This document shows positions 60,966-64,000 of a stretch of 64,000 nucleotides of DNA, in pieces. The notes below the pieces were generated by a model. The model was not told the DNA's origin. It did not search any database and saw nothing but the letters and a program-made list of their open reading frames with translations. Each line of letters opens with the position of its first letter. The stretch's first letter is position 1. The DNA is from Diphasiastrum complanatum (Eukaryota > Streptophyta > Lycopodiopsida > Lycopodiales > Lycopodiaceae), in assembly GCA_029204225.1 (NCBI GenBank), contig CM055111.1, positions 21,975,805 to 22,039,804 of the forward strand. The letters are read 5' to 3'. Made by a program: the position numbers and the translations under genes.

Positions 60966-61358
60966 GCATACCATCATCTACACAAGAAGATGTGCCAAAA
61001 TATGTGAAAAAATAAAATTTGTACCTTCCACAACTTGCGTACCCTTTTCATCATATGTAAGCCTTGATGGCTTTGTCATTTGCCTTGAGGATATTCTTAG
61101 GACTTGAATTGGCATCTCAAAAACCACCATCCAAAAAACCATCTTCATCACCATCAAAAATATTAGATTCATCAGCATCAACAACATCAAGCTTATCCCC
61201 ATTTTTCTCTTCAAAGATAACATCCATAGAAATGTGAACTTTCTTTGAATTAGGAATGTAAAATCTATAAGCTTTTCTTACTTCACTATAGCCAAAAAAA
61301 ATCCCCTTAAAGGATTGAGTTGACATAGCAAGTACTACCAAAGGTCTTCAATGCTTGA
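60966..61358 (-). pseudogene. Copia-B': integrase C-terminal fragment (R2)
   Basis: FFGYSEVRKAYRFYIPNSKK is open (61341-61117), with Arg as in R1. Confidence 0.75.
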
Positions 61359-61810
61359 TGATTGTCTTCTTATAAAAAAGTGTTACATCCATGTCCTATA
61401 TATAGGATTTGGTATAATCCTAGACTTGGATACATGGTACTCTAGCACTTGATATTATTGGTTATGCCACATTATTAGGGAAAAGGCTAGTAATGTAATT
61501 AATAACCTTCTGAGGGCCCAAACACAATTATTGTAGCTAGTATATGGTTTAGGATTGCTAATGCATGTGTAGAGTATCAATAAAAATGGAAAGCACTTTA
61601 AGGGAGTTGGGCACATGAATAGGGAGGCTTGGGGCTTATATAAGGCTTGTAGAAACTCGCCCAATTCCATTTTTTATTTTGGTGCCTTCATTGCCAGTTT
61701 CTCTCTCTCTCTTCGACACTTGTCTCCTTTTGCAAGTTTTTTCACAACTCTGGTTACATACTGCTGTAAAACACCTAATAGACCTCCTTAGCGGACTATG
61801 TGAGAAATTG
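61359..61810. other. Non-coding arm segment (R2)
   Basis: Equivalent of 29976-30427 with R-type variants. A short deletion near 61608 (ttagatttgcat missing before gggcacatg). No gene. Confidence 0.4.
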
Positions 61811-62102
61811 TCAACTAGTTTGCTATTTTGGTCATATTTGTTTATTTGTCAATTGAGGCCAATTTACATATTAGACTTAGAGATAGTCATTTCAAAGTTA
61901 TTTTAGTTCAAATGTTTTTGAATTACCACTTTTAGAAAGTGAGGAAAAATGTAGGAGCTCAAGTTTTGTAGATTCAAATTTGAATGTCGGAGACATTGAA
62001 TCTAGTCCACATTAATTGTAGGGTTTTTGATATGGAGGAAAACCAAGATCATTAATGAGGCATGGACCTGTTATATATAGCTATACACATGTGGGAAGAG
62101 AA

Positions 62103-62149
<47 letters not shown>

Positions 62150-62870
62150 TCATTTCATGCTTATACATGAGTTCTCTTGGGTTCATCTATCCATTGGTGC
62201 ACTATTTTGGTGATATCTTGAAATCGTGTGTGTAGAATATGTCAAGGATTCCAGATCATTCAAGATACAATCCATGTCCCTGATCTTTGGTTACAATAAA
62301 CCAACAATCCTGCCAATGTAGAAAAATCAGCATCTACATACAAAATGAGATGCAAAGTCCAAGAGATACTGATCAAACATGAATCAAAACATAAAATATA
62401 GTTTTTGCCCGTACAATTACAGTACCCTACTGTAATTATAGTACCCTATTTTATTTAACATGTGTGAAACCGAAAATAGCAATAAAAGATCATTCTACAA
62501 ATAGAATTGCAAGATAACATGAGAGTGCACCAATGAGTAGTAGAACCCAAAGAGGACCATGTATAATGATTAAATGAGAGAGAGAAGAGAGAATATGCGT
62601 CTCTCCATGAGTTACATCCTTTATAGAGTGTCCAAACCCTATTTGGCCACTTGGCTTTCCCTCCAAAATGTAAACCCTACTATTTTTGGGACTAGATTCA
62701 ATGTACCCAAAGTTCAAATTTGAATCTCTCCCAAACTTGACTACCAACTTTCCCACACTTTCAAAAAGTGTTTATTGAATGTATTTTAAACTAATATAAC
62801 TTCAAAAAGTTTAATCTCTAAGTCTAAAATGAGTTTTGGCCTCATATTAGTTAAGAAGACACAATTGAAA
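61811..62870. repeat. Two diverged LTR segments tail-to-tail, R2/core 3 boundary
   Basis: Same arrangement as 30428-31529 but without the local duplication. One uninterrupted CT tract of about 41 bases (62106-62146). Confidence 0.55.
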
Positions 62871-63166
62871 ACACCCGACCAAATCAATCACCACAGCACA
62901 ACGTCAAGTGCAACAAGAACACAGAATTGCTCTCTTCAAACTGTATATTCCACTCTCTTCGTAAGTACAAAGATGAGTTCCTTAAAAAACACTCAAAGGG
63001 CTCGTAAAAGCAAGATGGCCCGATAACTCTAGAACTAAGAAAGCACTGTATAAGTCGATCATTGCTATTTTAACTCTCTCCCTCAATGATCAACGTCACT
63101 TCTTATTTTAGAGTATACTCTATTCATGGAACATACCTCCATGATAGCATTACATGTAAAGGTTTT

Positions 63167-63526
63167 TTACATGACCTGGCCTAAGCCAAGTTTGGCTCTA
63201 AAAGTTTCAAACTTTTCTTTACTTAAAGCTTTTGTAATTATATCAGCAACTTGTAACAACGTAGAACAATGTTCAATTCCTATGTCTTCAGATTGTAATT
63301 TTTCACGCACAAAGTGATATTTTACTTCAATATGTTTTGTCCTTGCGTGAAAGATTGGATTTTTAGCCAATTGTATTCCACTTTGACTGTCACAGAAAAT
63401 AACAGTGGGATTTACTTGTTTCATGCCAATCTCACATAACAACTTACGTAGCCAAATAGCTTTCTGGGTAGAAAATAGAAGGGTTTTCTGAAGATCAGTT
63501 GTCATATTGCCATATTTTTGCCACAA
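63167..63526 (-). pseudogene. Copia-F: RNase H C-terminal fragment (unit 3)
   Basis: Third copy of the 119-codon fragment, again open to the natural stop, with Val in PTVIFCDSQ as in unit 2. Confidence 0.85.
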
Positions 63527-64000
63527 AAGTCAATTTTTTGCAAAAAAATTTGCAAAAATACCAGTATTACTCTCGATTCTTCGCCAAAACCTTCGTTGAG
63601 TTTCCAAAACATTCTATTTATAGTAAACTACTATTTTTGAGTTCGACGAAGATTCTTCTTGTCCAGATCGTAGAAAATCTTGATTTTTACCCTCGCCAAA
63701 CTACAGAAACTATATTTTCTTGTGTCAGAAACCTTCATCCGATTTTCCATTGTTTTATCTGTGTCAGATCTTGCATCTGAGAGGTCGGCGAAGGTTATTT
63801 CTATAGAAATTGTCAAAAAATTTGATTAGAGATTTTTTTCTCAAAACAGCATTGTTGAACCTTCGTCGAGCCAATCTTCACTTAGGGAACCTTCGCCAGT
63901 ACTATTTTTAAGTTTAGATTTTCCAGATCAAGTCTCTATCAAAATTTAGGTCAAATCTAATACATTCTTATTTGGATTCTGAGAAATTTTTCATTTTTTG
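63527..64000. other. Start of TTCGCC-motif leader region (unit 3), cut by window end
   Basis: Copy of 1250-1730. The gag start expected next lies beyond the window. Confidence 0.4.

Larger units (their letters stand above)
30935..62277. repeat. Tandem macro-repeat unit 2 (core 2 + palindrome 2)
   Basis: Second complete copy, 31343 bases, about 0.4 kb longer than unit 1. The main causes are about 356 bases present at 33278-33635 but missing from unit 1, a different spacer, and microsatellite length. The gene and fragment order is identical to unit 1. Confidence 0.95.
53206..62777 (-). repeat. Right arm R2 of palindrome 2
   Basis: Inverted partner of 41544-51135. Private features include a 27-base in-frame deletion in the Copia-B integrase near 58930 and the longest uninterrupted CT tract of the four arms (about 62106-62146). 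Confidence 0.93.
62278..64000. repeat. Start of tandem macro-repeat unit 3 (truncated by window end)
   Basis: The first 1.7 kb of a third unit: the LTR-derived segment, the RNase H fragment and the TTCGCC-motif region. Several bases agree with unit 2 against unit 1 (Val instead of Ile in the RNase H motif near 63400; ttcgacgaag instead of ttcggcgaag near 63643), so units 2 and 3 look slightly closer to each other here. The array therefore has more than two members. Confidence 0.93.

Noticed and set aside
1-64000. CRISPR array, rRNA or tRNA genes, bacterial operons
   Set aside because: No regularly spaced short repeats, no rRNA or tRNA signatures, and the gene content is plant nuclear.

Overview
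This is nuclear DNA from a seed plant. The evidence is dense, decayed Ty1/copia-type LTR retrotransposon debris with plant-style gag, protease, integrase, reverse transcriptase and RNase H domains, a nepenthesin-type aspartic protease gene, and a piece of a plant-type HSP90/endoplasmin gene. The species cannot be fixed from the sequence; a large, repeat-rich genome such as a gymnosperm is plausible but is inference. No bacterial, organellar or rRNA/tRNA genes were recognised.

The dominant feature is architectural. The window is a tandem array of units of about 31 kb: unit 1 (1-30934), unit 2 (30935-62277) and the first 1.7 kb of unit 3 (62278-64000). Each unit contains a core of about 10 kb and a giant imperfect palindrome. 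From left to right: tail of a right arm R0 (1-500), core 1 (501-10240), left arm L1 (10241-19343), spacer 1 (19344-22304), right arm R1 (22305-31434), core 2 (31435-41543), left arm L2 (41544-51135), spacer 2 (51136-53205), right arm R2 (53206-62777), start of core 3 (62778-64000). The arms are 9.1-9.6 kb, highly similar but not identical, so four full arm copies can be compared.

Each core holds, in order: a copia RNase H fragment (minus; call it Copia-F), a non-copia (gypsy-like) gag fragment (plus), a copia integrase-RT-RNase H fragment (plus; Copia-D), a copia gag-protease fragment facing it (minus; Copia-E), a TG/AG microsatellite, and the aspartic protease gene, the only non-transposon gene with its expected catalytic parts. 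Both complete protease copies carry the same one-base frame break, so the break predates the unit duplication, or the locus is not read as a single exon.

Each arm holds LTR debris, a short integrase fragment (Copia-B'), a protease-integrase element that has lost reverse transcriptase (Copia-B, same lineage as Copia-D), an LTR with primer-binding site followed by gag-protease (Copia-A), and an oppositely oriented integrase (Copia-C) that reaches the palindrome centre. The two spacers differ: spacer 1 has a minisatellite-bearing segment and the natural 5' gag of Copia-C, while spacer 2 has unknown DNA plus an HSP90/endoplasmin fragment joined to Copia-C at the same point.

Variants among the four arms form a mosaic. 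In the outer arms, differences follow orientation (L1=L2, R1=R2), as expected from simple duplication of a whole unit. In the inner arms they follow the palindrome (L1=R1, L2=R2), as expected from arm-to-arm gene conversion. This, with the spacer exchange, is the most interesting signal in the window. All alignments were made by eye; percent identities were not computed.
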